The notes: generated by a model not told the origin, from the letters alone. DNA of 64,000 bases from Halisarca cf. caerulea (GCA_963170055.1 CAUJGJ010000264.1:1927101-1991100); one strand, 5' to 3'; positions 1 to 11,740 are shown, numbered from the stretch's first letter. Translations and numbers: made by a program.

Positions 1-66
1 GTGTTGTCTCCTTCACTATCAGCTGCAGCTTCTCCACTGCTGTCCCACTGATTAGGCTAGCAGCAT
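1..66 (-). CDS. LRR exon of the NLR-type gene (partial, runs off the window)
   Basis: This is a short open segment on the minus strand that starts just after an acceptor AG at 68-67, preceded by a pyrimidine-rich stretch, and continues past the window edge. It reads AASLISGTAVEKLQL and onward, the spacing of hydrophobic residues expected of a leucine-rich repeat. The upstream exon at 1445-3179 ends with one leftover base (phase 1) and this exon begins with two bases before its first full codon, so the two join in frame. The match in phase and in LRR character supports it as the next exon of the same gene. Further LRR exons probably lie outside the window. Confidence 0.6.
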
Positions 67-400
67 CTGAAGGTACAGCAAAAGGAACACGTTACAACTA
101 CATTGACTAAAACTACTGTTATATACAATACTCTCAACATATAATATGTTATTATAATGCCATATACTTATATACACCTGCATACAAATGAATTTATAAC
201 ACTATTATGTACATTACCAAAATAATACATATACTCAGAGCAAAGTAGTGTGTAGTTTACTCATGGGACAGTCCAAGTACGCACATGACAGAATACGCAG
301 GTGCCAAATCGGACATAACTTAAAATCAAAGCAAACAAATTAACCCCACTTGTTGCCCCTATATTGTTTTCATTTGGACTTCCGGTGTGTAACGCTCGTC

Positions 401-402
<2 letters not shown>

Positions 403-469
<67 letters not shown>
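403..469. repeat. (AT)n microsatellite
   Basis: A nearly uninterrupted run of AT dinucleotides, about 67 bases, within the NLR intron. Confidence 0.95.
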
Positions 470-476
<7 letters not shown>

Positions 477-555
477 TTTGAAGAAAAGTCTTATAATAGA
501 GAATTTATATAATAGTAATAGAGAAGTATGAATTTATACAGGAATGAGTTATAGG

Positions 556-605
556 AATTGTTTTGAAAACAATTGCCAAATATGGCAATTGTTTTCAAAA
601 CAATT
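556..605. repeat. Near-perfect palindrome, 23-bp arms
   Basis: The left arm at 556-578 and the right arm at 583-605 are exact reverse complements around a 4-base loop. Each arm contains a smaller palindrome (caattg and ttttgaaaa). It could be a MITE remnant or extrude as a hairpin. Confidence 0.8.
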
Positions 606-670
606 GTCCAGTTACAATAAACAGTATGTTCAATGAATGTTCAGCTGTGCACTTGCACTCCAATGCTTTG

Positions 671-728
671 CAAGTAATTCGAGCGTGTGGGGCGGCAGCC
701 CCCACGAGTTTTTAACTCGAATTACTTG
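671..728. repeat. Small fold-back element with caagtaattcgag ends
   Basis: The ends at 671-683 and 716-728 are exact inverted repeats. The interior also contains a short GC-rich hairpin (ggggcggcagcccc). A related pair of ends lies at about 28890-28930, so this is a repeat family in the genome. Confidence 0.6.
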
Positions 729-1123
729 TTTTTGAAAGTGAACATTTTACATTGGAAACATATGGATGTTATGCTGAAGATCTTACCCAGGGAATTTATC
801 AGTCAAACATCTCGCGATCACTACAAGCATTTTCTTCACCTCTCCTTATATTCTATAGACTTATAAGTGATCTAAAAGATTCTTGGAGCCTGGTAGCTCA
901 AAGCATGGCTGTTACCCTGGGGGTTACATCATTTTCTGAGGTCTCCAGCCACAAAACACGGGACATAACTCGAACGGTAGAAGGTACCAAGCTCCAGGAA
1001 TCTTTCACTGCGGTTTGGACTATTGGTAATCTGATGGCACTATTGCATGCCGTTGCTCCGAATTGAGATTTTTACCACCGCGATTTTCAAAGAAAGTTTC
1101 CACTCGAATAATACTCTTCTTCA

Positions 1124-1158
1124 GAAAGAAGTCACATGCTCTGCATGTGACTTCTTTC
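1124..1158. repeat. 16-bp inverted repeat
   Basis: The segment 1124-1139 is the exact reverse complement of 1143-1158, with a 3-base loop. It lies in the NLR intron and is probably part of a degraded MITE. Confidence 0.7.
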
Positions 1159-1444
1159 GATAATCGTGAAAATCGTGAAAATTGATACGTTTAAAAACGT
1201 CATCATTCGACTTGGTTATATGAGGGAGTAAACAATTCAATCTGATATGTTACTGGACAGTTGGGGTTAGATCACATGCACTCGCTGCACGTGACAAGAT
1301 CTTCAAAGGTGTTGCGCTTTGACCACATAACTTTGAACCACATACACGCCCAACTGTGACCTATTCTGGCCTTGATTCGGCCATAACATACCTGTGTATG
1401 TAAGAAACTGTACATGTGCAAACAGACAATACACATGTACTCAC

Positions 1445-3179
1445 TTGCTGTGGACAGGTAGGTCACTCGTAGACTCAAAGACAGGAGATGAGCATTCGCT
1501 TTTAGAATAGTCAACACGTGTGGCAGAGAGGAGGGATTAAGATTGTCATGAGTGGAAAATTCGAGATCTTTTAAATGAGTACATTTACTCAAGCAGTAAG
1601 AAATAGCTAGAGCATCATGAGATGTTAGAAAAAGACGGAACTGAAGTGACTGGTTAAGATGTTGTCCAATGTTTTGTGCTAATTGTGAGTTTTGGGACTC
1701 GCAAAGAAAATGGAAGAGGTAAAGAAGATGAGGATCATTATTGGAGCACTTTGAAGGAAGAGACAAAGATTGAGGAGACAAGAGACTGTAAAACGAATCT
1801 AGAAATGAAGGAGTGTAGTCTGGTTGGCAAAGGAATTCAGAGATTTTTCTCGAGGACAGACCTGTCAATCCTGCAAAGAAACGCAATACCATGGAAAATT
1901 TGAGATTGGAAAAATGCATTTTGAGAAAATCCAACTGCTTGGCTGTTGGAAGATAACAGAGATGATAGGCACATAGGAATTCTTGTCGAGTGGTGTGTGA
2001 GAAGTTAAAGGTACTCCTGGTTACATTTCCCACTGAACTGGTGTGCTGACAGAGGAGACCCTTGAAGAGGGACTCATGGATGGGTGCTCCAGGTTTCAGG
2101 TTGGGGAAGGCACGGAGAATGTCCTCTTCTTCAAACACAAAGGTAGGAGGAGTCTTCATCATGCCCTTGTATGCAAGCTCACCAAGGGAGGCAAGTAGAC
2201 TCTTCATGTCATTTGGTAAATGACTAAGGGATGGGTCAATCTGACATGAAATACTGTACTTCTTGCATTCCCTTAAGATGTCATTGCAAATTGAGAATTT
2301 GTAGCAGAGTGTCATGGTGGGAGGGAGCTCACTGCCTTCATAAATGGAACAGAATATGTTCAAGTTCATAGGAATGTGGGCTCCTCCCATGAGGTCGGGA
2401 CGGGATTGCAGCTCCTTCATCATGTTCTCTGCTCTCTCGGGTGAGGCTTTGAAGAAATTTTCAACATAGCACTTTATGGAAGCTTCATCAAACCCGTGTA
2501 TTTCGTAGGGGGCGTTGTGTGGCTGGAGGAATGGGAGACTCCCTGGACGGCTGCTTACGATTACATCTGCTTGGGGGAGAGTGCAACCATCAAGAATCTC
2601 CTGGAATATGTTTCCTTCTTGGTTGGTGAGCAGTTCGCGAACTTCATCTGCTCCGTCGAAGATGAACAGGATCTGTTTATCCTGACTCTCCACTAGTGAC
2701 TGAATCACTTCAGATAGGTCCAGCTTCTTGTCACCTAAGGAGTATAATGACACAAGGTCCTTGAGGCTCTTGGCACTGGACACCCCCTTGTCTCTTAAAG
2801 GGAAGTAAAAAACAAGAGAATAATCACTTTCTGCTTCCTTCCTGGCTAGTGCCCCACACACATGGGTGAGGAGTGTTGTCTTCCCGATCCCAGGCTGACC
2901 ATAGACCACTCGCATTCTATCGTCTACTTTGCGCAAGAGATCAAAGGGATCAATGTAGCCTTTATTTTGACGTTTGTCTCTCCCACAATTCCTGTACTTC
3001 TGGAGAAAAGCAAGTTTGTTGAAGATTGCTTCTGAATCCTTTGGGACAGTTGGCTGCCCTTCAAGGACAGCAAGTCGGACAAACTCCAACTTCTTCCCTG
3101 CTTCTCCAACTTGAAATATCTTGTATCTCTTGTAAAAATGGTCCCTCAGTCTGTGGATCTGAGGGGTATCAAGTGGACC
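1445..3179 (-). CDS. NACHT-domain exon of a CARD-NACHT-LRR (NLR-type) receptor
   Basis: This large internal exon of an intracellular NOD-like receptor encodes about 578 residues. Counting from the exon start, residues 1-30 form a basic helix (RLRDHFYKRYKIF), as often precedes NACHT domains. The Walker A loop GQPGIGKTT is at about 94-102 and the Walker B strand ILFIFDGADEV at about 170-180. The NACHT helical region follows, and the last ~80 residues read as leucine-rich repeats (CTHLKDLEFS, AHLLSLSLR). The acceptor is AG at 3181-3180 and the donor is a consensus gtgagt at 1444. Open sequence to 1272 after that donor is intron read-through. NLRs sense microbial or damage signals and oligomerise through NACHT after nucleotide binding. 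The NACHT assignment is secure; the ligand and pathway are not visible. Confidence 0.88.
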
Positions 3180-3297
3180 CTATACAGCAAGTGAACACAG
3201 CATATATAGTGAAAACATGTACCTCATGAAAACCTAAGAGGAAATCATAAGCTTATCAATGTACACACAGGGGTGAAAATTAACACTCGCCCGCCAG

Positions 3298-3346
3298 CCC
3301 ACCTTTATTAGTTTTACCACGGGCTGGTAAAACTAATAAAGATGGG
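3298..3346. repeat. Hairpin of ~21-bp arms in an NLR intron
   Basis: The arms cacctttattagttttacca and its reverse complement (one mismatch) surround a GC loop at about 3319-3324. It is a fold-back repeat in the intron upstream of the NACHT exon. Confidence 0.65.
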
Positions 3347-3734
3347 TGCCCGTATGGCCAGTAAGACTACCCTTCCAACGTGGCTGATCTAAGTTCTCTA
3401 GCTATAGATTTGAAAAGAATTCGAGTACAGCTACTTAAGTTGCAACGAAGGAAGCTTAGGATTAGTACCCATCAAAAGTAGGGCTGTAATCAATTTTATC
3501 AAAGTAGTTTTTGAATGCGTCATGAAAATTTCTACTTTTGCCTTAGAGAAGCCTTGGGCACTTAGCAGGCTTCTGCACTCGTGACGTCATATACCTTCTT
3601 TCACACCTATATTAGGTATATCATCATGGATCTAAAAAGAATACAACAAGGCGTCGACAGCTCCGCCCACTGTTCAGCGACAGCCATTCTATATCGCTGT
3701 GACGGCCATTTTATATCACTGCACAAGCTTTCAA

Positions 3735-3815
3735 ACTTTTTGCTGATTAAACTTTCGCGGATGGCTTCCAATCCGTGAAAACCGCGAAAGTTTAGGCCTG
3801 CGAAAATTAGAGCGT
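3735..3815. repeat. Fragment of the gcggatggctt MITE family
   Basis: The text tttcgcggatggcttccaatccg and the nearby gcgaaaattagagcg match the family seen complete at 18414-18726 and 28351-28666. This copy is in an intron and appears rearranged or truncated. Confidence 0.45.
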
Positions 3816-4195
3816 GTACGGTACAGCAATCCTACAGAATGTTTTACCTCCCTGATTTTGAGTACTTATGACAAATTTACAGCCAAATGAAATGGTATGT
3901 ACACGTGAGTGGAAATCTATCAGCCCATTGCAAGAAAGAAATTCTGCATAAAATGTAACTTTTGGAAATTTAAGTGTAAACAATAATAATTTACCATCTT
4001 CAAAAGGTCCCGGAATTGAGTTCTCCTACAGTGTTTATCATAAGCTCGTAGTGAGAGAGTGCATGTAAGACTTCTGTGAAACTGCCATGCTGGCCTAAAG
4101 AAGGATTTCATCATCATTGTTGAAAAAGTAAGTTTGCTAAAGGAGAGTAAGACAAGGGAGAGGACTGTCACATCCACTCTTCCAGGAACATGTAC

Positions 4196-4267
4196 CTGTA
4201 CTGTATGCTGTCCATCTCTTAGTCTTATCTGCCCAATTTTGAGGACCAATATCCAAGCTACTGTCCA
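4196..4267 (-). CDS. Candidate small exon of the NLR gene (24 codons)
   Basis: A minus-strand acceptor (taattttcag) is followed by 72 open bases and a CAG|GTACAT donor, phase 0 at both ends. That would fit between the phase-0 end of the CARD exon and the phase-0 start of the NACHT exon. The peptide (starting WTVAWILVLKIGQ, ending DGQHTVQ) is not recognisable. It rests on splice signals and phase alone and may be chance. Confidence 0.25.
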
Positions 4268-4429
4268 CTGAAAATTATTTTGACATATACGTACATATTA
4301 CGTACGTATGTACACATTTTGAAGAACCTCTAGAAACTATAGACAGTCAATACATCATCACTGTCATACCATTTGCATGTGTACTACCACACAGAACAAA
4401 CGATCATATCCAGTAAAAATGTACCTAGA

Positions 4430-4853
4430 AGCGGATCCAGGGTGGTGCCTGGGTGCCTAGGCACCACCCCAAGAAAAAAGGTAGAGCTCTTAAAAACTGA
4501 GCTTTACAAAAGTAGTTAGATTTACTGAAACAGAAGCAAATACAGATAATTATTTAATATATTGATTCAAATTAAAGTTATCTTCATGAGTATCCATAAC
4601 ATTTAGAAAAGGCTACAAGCTATTTCTAGCCTTTTGCGTTCTTGTATTATGCACTAAAAAGTGATTCGCGAATTGTCAGCCATTTCTAAGACAATAGATG
4701 CTTAGGCAACGAAGACCTAATTAATTATTCATGAATCATGAAGCCTTACAAGTGACAATGTTTCCCAATACCCACAATCATGCATCCCAGCAGATTGGCA
4801 CTTACTAATGCTGTTAGGCACCACCCAATTTTTTAGTCTGGATCCGCCTATGG
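4430..4853. mobile_element. Non-autonomous DNA element with gcggatccag terminal inverted repeats
   Basis: The left end agaagcggatccag and the right end ctggatccgcctat are inverted repeats. The motif gcaccaccc recurs internally near both ends. A GTACCT hexamer flanks both sides, possibly part of a target duplication. It has no coding capacity and lies inside an NLR intron. Confidence 0.5.
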
Positions 4854-4886
4854 TACCTCTACGCATGTATGGACACATATTATAGT

Positions 4887-5005
<119 letters not shown>

Positions 5006-5017
5006 AAATCCAATCAC

Positions 5018-5077
5018 CTTAACCATGGCTTCATTGGTTTCCAGCTTGTAAGCGGATGGTTCAATCTCAGGAACCTT
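5018..5077 (-). CDS. Candidate linker exon between CARD and NACHT (20 codons)
   Basis: On the minus strand an acceptor (ttcattgtgcag) precedes 60 open bases and a donor AAG|GTGATT, phase 0 at both ends. The peptide [20 protein letters not shown] is acidic and non-repetitive, as expected of an inter-domain linker. Both neighbouring domain exons have compatible phase-0 boundaries. No known motif is visible, so support is limited to splice signals, phase and composition. Confidence 0.4.
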
Positions 5078-5390
5078 CTGCACAATGAATATATTAAAAA
5101 CAATTTGTAACAGAACACACAAACAATGCACATACATAATAATCATTCTTCTATTCTTTATACACCCATGCATCTACAAACTGCTGTAGTTTCCCCAAAA
5201 CATGAACATTGATGACTATATGTTACACCATGCATGCACCTGTACACACATTCGTACATTTTCACAAAGATTAAGTATAAAATGTGAGCATACGTATACG
5301 TACGTATATAAGAATAGGTATGACATTGTATGTACATATGTAATGTTTTGTGTCCTACCTGGATAAATTACCTACCCTTGTTGATACTTA

Positions 5391-5681
5391 CCGTAGATCG
5401 GGAAATTTTCGCGAATCGAAGTAAAATAAAATTTTCGCGAGATTTATTTTCGCGATATGAAGAATTTTACATGCGTTTATTTTACGTTTCCAAGTCATTT
5501 GTGTCTATCTCTAAACTGTTCCATGATTGGATTGTGCTTTCGCTGAGCTCAACATTCCATTCCTTGGAGAAGTTTGTTATAACACTTTAACTGTAAAATT
5601 TTTGCATTTAAAGTATCATGAATCCATACAATTCACAAATATAGTGAAAATATTACCTTGCGAAAATTTCCCGCTCTATGG
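5391..5681. mobile_element. MITE with gggaaattttcgcg ends and TA flanks
   Basis: The left end ccgtagatcgggaaattttcg and the right end gcgaaaatttcccgctctatgg are inverted repeats, flanked by TA on both sides (5389-5390 and 5682-5683). TA duplication points to the Tc1/mariner superfamily. It has no coding capacity and sits in an NLR intron. Confidence 0.65.
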
Positions 5682-5919
5682 TAACCAGACAACAAGACAA
5701 AATCTCGAAAAAGAACTTGATATAGTCTATAGATAAGAACAAGAATCAATCAAACATGAAATATTCTTTTCAAAATTACTTCATCTGCTAATCTTTCTCA
5801 AAAACTGCTTTCTACATTGATCACAATCTCAACATTCTGCTCTATTTCAATCCAAATTGATTTGCACCATTTTCAAGGGGCCATTTTCAGCAGGGAAGAA
5901 CCATACCACCTTACGTAGA

Positions 5920-6149
5920 TAAGGTAAGGTACCCAAATTTCGTAAAGGCCCTTAATTCGTGCATAGCTGTCAAAAACCATTTCAACTTGAATTGAGTGGG
6001 TCAGATTACTTTCTTTAGAATGCGCAGCAAAAGGGATTTGTGAATTCGACATTGCCTAAGTATTCTAACCCACTCAATTCAAGTTGAAATACTTTTTGAC
6101 AACTATGTACGAATTAGGGGGCTTTACGAAATTTGGGTCCTTTACCTTA
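5920..6149. mobile_element. MITE with ~80-bp terminal inverted repeats
   Basis: The first ~80 bases (starting aaggtaaggtacccaaattt) reappear inverted at the right end (ending tttgggtcctttacctta). Only about 60 unique bases lie between, so it is a fold-back MITE. Its right end is ~85 bases from the CARD exon donor. Confidence 0.75.
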
Positions 6150-6234
6150 CTATGTCACCACCACCCGTACTACCTGGTGTTTTAGGACCAGTGGAACCAA
6201 TAGAATGTGGACAAAATATGATATGACAGCTCAC

Positions 6235-6545
6235 GTTCAAGTCTTCCTCCAGCTCATCAGCCAGAGCTTTGTGATGAGGACGCTTGTACTTGTCAGCACT
6301 TTCACGGAGAAGGGAGACAAATCTTGAAAATCGACTTGGAGAAATTCCCTGCAGGAGATCATTGACCAGTATTTTATTGGCATCCTTTCTTGTGGTGGCC
6401 TTGTCCACCCTCTCCAGAGTGTCAGCAGTGATGAATGAGCTGCCAAAGAGTAGGTCGACAGAGGACTTTGTATCTAAGTCCTCCAGGAGCTTCACATAAT
6501 TTTTCTGAACTACTTTCCACTCAATACAGACAGGCGATGATGAAT
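6235..6545 (-). CDS. CARD-like death-fold exon of the NLR gene
   Basis: The exon starts after acceptor ctcaatccag (AG at 6547-6546) and ends at donor AAC|GTGAGC, phase 0. It encodes about 103 residues that look like a caspase recruitment domain: YVKLLEDLDTKSSVDLLF, then FITADTLERVDKATTRKDAN, then the C-terminal helices RFSRFVSLLRESADKYK and HKALADELEEDLN. The pattern of a six-helix bundle with a buried LL..L..SG-like turn and a closing F..F...L is typical of CARD; a DEATH domain is the alternative. In NLRs this domain recruits downstream adaptors or caspases. Its orientation, phase and position just upstream of the NACHT exon support one CARD-NACHT-LRR gene. Confidence 0.72.
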
Positions 6546-6776
6546 CTGGATTGAGAAAAAGGACAATATAACCTCAGTAAACAGTACCAATCCAGTCAGC
6601 TTGATCACACCAAAGCCAATGCCGCAATATAGTACGTACGTACAACCACATGCAGTGACTGCTAAAAGACCAGCTATACACAATCTCATTACTGTTTGCC
6701 GTGATATACACAGCATTTGCAACTCGCACACTACATGAGAATGGGGCAAGGATAGGGCGCTAAAGTGGCATGCACC

Positions 6777-8468
6777 TGCTATTCAGGGCATATAAATTAA
6801 AAAAAATCTGGACACCTGTATAAAATGGATATTATGTTATGGCCCAAAATTCTCATACACATAAAAATGACATATGGGGTAACCATAGACAATCAGGACC
6901 CCTTTGTAATCAGGATACTTCTGTGATTCCCAAGGTGTCCGCATTATGCAGGTTCCACTGTACACATGTAGATAATAACAAGGTACTGTAGTACCCCTTT
7001 TGAAAGACCACCCTTAATCATAGGGACCTTTGAAAGGTGGTATATAACGGACGAAAAGTTAATATAGAACAATATTTGTCATCAGAAGAGCCGGTCTTAC
7101 AAAAGAGGTGGTCTTTTACGAGGGTGGTACGGTCTCACAAAAGGGATACTATTGTGAATGCACGTAGGCCTACGCACACGAAATCTTTGTTCGGCGACTC
7201 ACCGGACAATTCATCGACCTTCGCTGGAGGGGATAAAGGATATTTTTCAGCCATAGGAAACTCGAAGAAAAACCGTCTAAAGGGCAACGCTATAACGTTG
7301 AAAACAACCGAAAACAACACAGGCTTCATCGATCCTCTATGGTCAAGGGGGCGTGGTCCGAATGAATTTACCGTCGCTGTCGCTGAGTGTTTCTCAGACG
7401 ATCATAACGTTTACGAACGCGCTAACGTCGACTCTACCTAGAACTGTGCATAAGGAAAAAGAGTTGCAACATTAATGAGAAGAACGAAATATAACAGAAG
7501 GAACGGTGGGATATTAAGAATCAAGACTGCGGTGACCACATGGGGAGCGAAAGTGACGAGTAAAAGACCACCTCTTTTGTAAAACCGCGGTGTCATAAAA
7601 TTCTGCCCCCCCCTGCCCCTCAATTCAGGCCCCCCAGGTCTGGAATTTTAAAATTTTGAGCCCCCCCAGGGGGTGTAAAGTTTTAAAATTCTAGACCCCT
7701 GCTTGTGAAATTAGGTCCCCCCTACAAAAATGACAGTACAACTATGTAACCCGATATCAATCTATTTGTAGATTCTTCAATCATAAATATAATTTATATA
7801 AAAAAGTATAAAAAATACAAAAATAGTAATAATACACTACTAACAATAATACACATACATTATAGCAACGATAATATAAGATATACATGCATGGTCACAC
7901 TAATATTTTTAAAAGATTAAATTGACAAGGGCTGGAAGGGTGCACCCCTCTGTCACACATTCCTCTGATAGTAGGTGTAGTTTAAGCCGTCTAGTTGGGC
8001 ATGCAGATCTCCACAGACAGAAACTGCTCACTTTGCAACTCATTGGAAGGGGGGCCTAATCTCATGCGGGGGGTCTGAAATTTTAAAATTTTAGGCCCCC
8101 AGGGGGCCTAGAATGGGGGGGGGGGGGATGCTACGACACCGGCTCTGCTGTAATATCTACGTTTCATGTTAACTTTTCCACCGTTATATACCACCTTTCA
8201 AAGGTCCCTATAATTAAGGGTGGTCTTTCAAAAGGGGTACTACTGTAACAGTATCTTGTTATATTATCTACATGTGTACAGTGGAGCCTGCATAATGCGG
8301 ACACCTTGGGAATCACCGAAGTATCCTGATTATAAAGGGGTCCTGATTGTCTATGGTTGACCCATATCAGTGTCATTTTTACGTGTATGGGAATTTGGGA
8401 CCATAACACACATAGTATCCAATTATACAGGTGTCCAGATGTTTTAATTTATATGCCCTGAATAGCAG
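6777..8468. mobile_element. Nested fold-back DNA element with ~290-bp inverted arms
   Basis: About 290 bases at 6777-7062 recur inverted at 8166-8468, beginning ctgctattcagggc and ending gccctgaatagcag. Two families appear nested. The outer arms carry a cagtggaacctgcataatgc motif. The inner arms carry gtagtaccccttttgaaag, also seen in the MITE at 12723-12904. The interior (7070-8160) includes a second inverted pair rich in poly-G/poly-C (about 7600-7700 and 8040-8130). No transposase is visible; the open frame at 7037-7441 begins inside the inverted arm. The element lies in the 5' intron of the NLR gene. Confidence 0.75.
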
Positions 8469-8592
8469 CTAATCCTTAGCTTTATATACATACACAGGCT
8501 GCTACGGGGCAGAGAGGAGAAGCTCGAGATGTGTGTGAAGAATTTGAAACTTCAATTTGTGGATAACAATGCGAAATGATCATTTTAATCAC

Positions 8593-8722
8593 CTAGAAGA
8601 TCCCATGCAGCTGCCGGCATGTGAGGACACATAAAGTTATAGCTCAAACTCCCACTCATGCAGTGGCCAGCTGGTGGAGCCTCAGCAGTTGGAGGAGCTT
8701 CTTTCTCTCGGCCCTGCCAGAG
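8593..8722 (-). CDS. Candidate 5' exon of the NLR gene
   Basis: A strong minus-strand acceptor (gattctttcag, AG at 8724-8723) precedes 130 open bases and donor CTAG|GTGATT. One frame is open throughout and contains a Pro/Ala/Glu-rich stretch (EAPPTAEAPPAGH). It leaves one base, exactly what the CARD exon needs at its start (two bases before its first codon). The peptide itself is not diagnostic. It would place a disordered N-terminal segment before the CARD. No start codon exon was identified further upstream. Confidence 0.38.
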
Positions 8723-9420
8723 CTGAAAGAATCATACTACAGCATCAGTTTTCCAACCAGAGCTGTTACATGCAGTAGTTTTCTCCCAATATTGGGAACT
8801 CTGTATCTGGGTACAGTGTGGTCCCATGTAGCACTATAATATAATATACATACTCACATAAGTTGAAAGATCACACATGGAATGATAAATAGCATAATAC
8901 AGATATTGTCATGACTTGTGGAACCTACCATGCCACATGGTATACTACAGAATACAGGATAAGACTTGATAGAACAGCCACAAGTGGCAAGATGTCTTGT
9001 TCATGATCATCTGTCATTTCCTGTGGACCCTCTTCGACTGACTGCAACTGTGCCTGACGCTGAGACCATCCCACCTTTCACACCTCATTAACCAATTATA
9101 CGTCTTCCACCTCTTTGCTGTTGCACTCCTTACATACACGTTCCTCCCTCTTCTTCCTATGGCATCTACCATGCAGTCTCAATCTGAAAAGTGCCTCAGT
9201 CCCAATTAGAGTCCTCAGTTTGATCATCATCCTTCTTAAAGTTTCACTCTTCATACAAATTCAAATGACATTGTGCACAATTGGACTTTTCAGTGCATTC
9301 TTCAAACAGCTTCAACAATTAAGGATAACTTTCAAATTGGTTTCTTCTTCATCTACCACTTCCATACTTTTCTTGTTCTCTGCCATGCCACACTCATTAA
9401 TATCTCCTTTGATTCTCCGA
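8723..9420. other. No gene seen
   Basis: I find no coding exon, RNA gene or clear repeat here. The plus-strand open frame at 9115-9423 is Leu/Ser-rich and overlaps the likely 3' part of the degraded LINE on the opposite strand. Confidence 0.4.
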
Positions 9421-9429
9421 TAAGTACCA

Positions 9430-10182
9430 TGATATCATAACCTTACCACTGATCAGTCTCTTGCATGCCACCCAAATTCATTCACACATTTTCCCAACCT
9501 CCCAACCCAGTTACCTATTCCACACCATACTGCCTGCATTGCCAATCTCTTTGGAATCTGTAGTCTATACCTCCATACACCTTACTATATAGTCAACACA
9601 TTGAACCAGAATTAAACACACCTCACTCTTGCCTCCCACATCACTGGCAGCCATATTATATAAGGAAACTCTTTGTGCAAAGTACCCACACCAAAAATAC
9701 ACATTGTCAATAGGCATGCACGTAGTTGAACTTGAGCAATTGCCTCCAGACTTCTCTTACACTCCCAAATCTCAGCTTTATATGTCATGTTTGAGTCTGC
9801 AAAGGAAGTCATTGACTGTCTCAGCAGTCTTGAATGTATACCCACCGGCACCCCAATGCATGTCTCTGACTTCCTCGTGTCAGTGATGAAACCAAGCCCA
9901 AAGTATCTTTCTGTGGTAGCCTTGTCTTTGATCATCTCCTTTATAATTAGTTCTAAATGCTCATGGACCACACAACCCAGGTACTTGTACGTAGACACAT
10001 AGGGAATAGCCTCCTCATCCACCATATATAATAGTTTATTTCACATTTATTTATACTGTTTTCTTCTGAATGCATGTGCATTATGACAGACTTCCCTATA
10101 TTAACATTCCACCAGTTTGGAATCCTAACTCTTCTTCAACTCTTTCATCTCTGAAGCCACCAAGGCTGTGTCATCAGCAAAC
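9430..10182 (-). pseudogene. Non-LTR retrotransposon reverse transcriptase, 5'-truncated and frameshifted
   Basis: On the minus strand the reverse-transcriptase catalytic box reads LSFADDTALVAS (FADD codons at 10181-10170). After frameshifts and stops come WNVNIGKSVIM at about 10110, then an open stretch at 10025-9612 with YVSTYKYLGCVVHEHLE, YKAEIWECKRSLEAIAQVQL and the tail WLPVMWEARVRC. This order (FADD, GKS, YKYLG, AE.W, QLRAC, LP..WE) is the palm and thumb region of LINE-type reverse transcriptases. At least two frame changes and several stops interrupt it, and the 5' part is missing, so it is a dead insertion. Confidence 0.82.
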
Positions 10183-10370
10183 GAAAGCTGTCACAGGGGT
10201 ATTTTGTCATTACCACACTCGACCCCAATCTCTTTATAGTACATGTACCTCCTTGTGTGCATATGGAGGGCTCATGCATGCAGCTGCAATATCTTAATAA
10301 TTATACTATACAGCCTCGCTCACACCTGTATGATGTGTATACATCTAAACCTGCAACTGGTCCAATAAAA

Positions 10371-10371
<1 letters not shown>

Positions 10372-10431
<60 letters not shown>
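10372..10431. repeat. (TA)n microsatellite
   Basis: About 60 bases of alternating T and A. The Tyr-Ile open frame over it is a repeat translation. Confidence 0.95.
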
Positions 10432-10439
<8 letters not shown>

Positions 10440-11480
10440 TGGCAATACATTTAATTCCGTGCGTATACTTGGTTATATTAATAATATTTCGAGTATATGC
10501 AAACTGAGTGGACCCTCAGCAATATTATAAGGACAGAAGCGTTAACTGCCGATTCTGTTTTGATGATATTCTCAGTATTTTGGAGGTTACAGTTACATGG
10601 AACAGAGTAGTGGTGTTCTGTTAAAGGAGATTGCTGCATTTAACTCAGAGGTGTCCTTTAATAAATCTATAGAGGTGCTCCATACAATCACTGAGCAATG
10701 TGATTCATGATACCTCATGATCACATCATTCAGTCTCTGAAAATGACCAAGCGAGATTCTTTTGTCAATACAATACTACATCCACGTACAGCTAGCTGCA
10801 CTTTGAGACCATGCACAGTGCAGTGAGTTCTAACCCTCTCTAAATTGAACACTCTGTACTCTGGAAGCCTACCCGGCTAAGTCTAAGCCTGCTCTCAATA
10901 TTTGCTGTACATAAAGAACGTTTCAAGAATATACAGAGAACCTTATATCTTTGGTCCCAATAATAAGGCTGCATGGGCTGGTGTTATGTTTAGAGAGGTT
11001 TCATTGTTCAGTTACAGTGAGACCTTAAACATAACACCAATACTGTAACGGTACTCCTAATTTCCATTTTGTTTTGCTATAATTATATAATATGTAAATA
11101 CGTCTTCACTTGTGTAGAATGGCATTTTGTGTACATTGTAGAGATAGTAAGGAAAGCTGTGAAATCATGAAAAGGAGCTGCATGGTGGTTAATGTATATC
11201 AATTCCTTGAAAAGCAAAGAAATAGGCCAGGGCCTGTCGGGTAGGCAATATATATAGGGCTAAGCAATGGACCTACTACTCAGGCTTTGGCAATAAAATT
11301 GTATTACATTGTTCAGTATACAGATGTGATTGGATCTATTATGGAGTGACTCTTAGCATAATATAATTAGGTGACTGTACTTATCTCAAGGATGGTTGGA
11401 GAGAATGTACATGCATGTTGGATTGAAGGGATGACACTGTAGTAGAGTTAGACGTATATAATGTGTGCTGCATGAATGTG
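10440..11480. other. No gene seen; one hairpin at 10980-11038
   Basis: I see no exon here. The segment 10980-10992 (ggtgttatgttta) is inverted at about 11025-11038, and the arms extend imperfectly through agagaggt. Confidence 0.4.
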
Positions 11481-11488
11481 TGTATATA

Positions 11489-11584
11489 GTCTGGCATAGC
11501 TGACCCAATCTCGCTCGGTCATTTTCGGAGACTGACGTCAGTCCCCGAAAATGGTCAAGCAAGATTGGGTTGGCTACGCCAGAC
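11489..11584. repeat. Fold-back repeat with ~44-bp arms
   Basis: The sequence starting gtctggcatagctgacccaa is inverted and nearly identical at the right end (ttgggttggctacgccagac). A tgacgtca palindrome sits near the middle. It is probably a MITE. Confidence 0.7.
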
Positions 11585-11740
11585 TGGGTGTATATAAAGT
11601 AATAGACAGGCGTAGGCTGATAGACAGGCAAAGGGGTTGAGCACCATGCAAGAACAGACTCTAATATGGTAACGTAGGATAGAGTGTCTAGGAACAGATT
11701 ACGCGCGCAAGCTTGGAATTTTGCTCACGTGATCAACAAA

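Larger units (their letters stand above)
67..1444 (-). other. NLR intron holding several fold-back repeats
   Basis: This intron lies between the NACHT exon (donor gtgagt at 1444-1439) and the next LRR exon (acceptor at 68-67). I see no coding exon in it. It holds an (AT)n tract and three short palindromes listed separately. The plus-strand open frame at 752-1066 has no recognisable protein features and spans MITE-like sequence. Confidence 0.5.

Noticed and set aside
7037..7441. 134-codon plus-strand open frame in the fold-back element
   Set aside because: It begins within the inverted arm and has no recognisable domain. I treat it as chance within a non-autonomous element.
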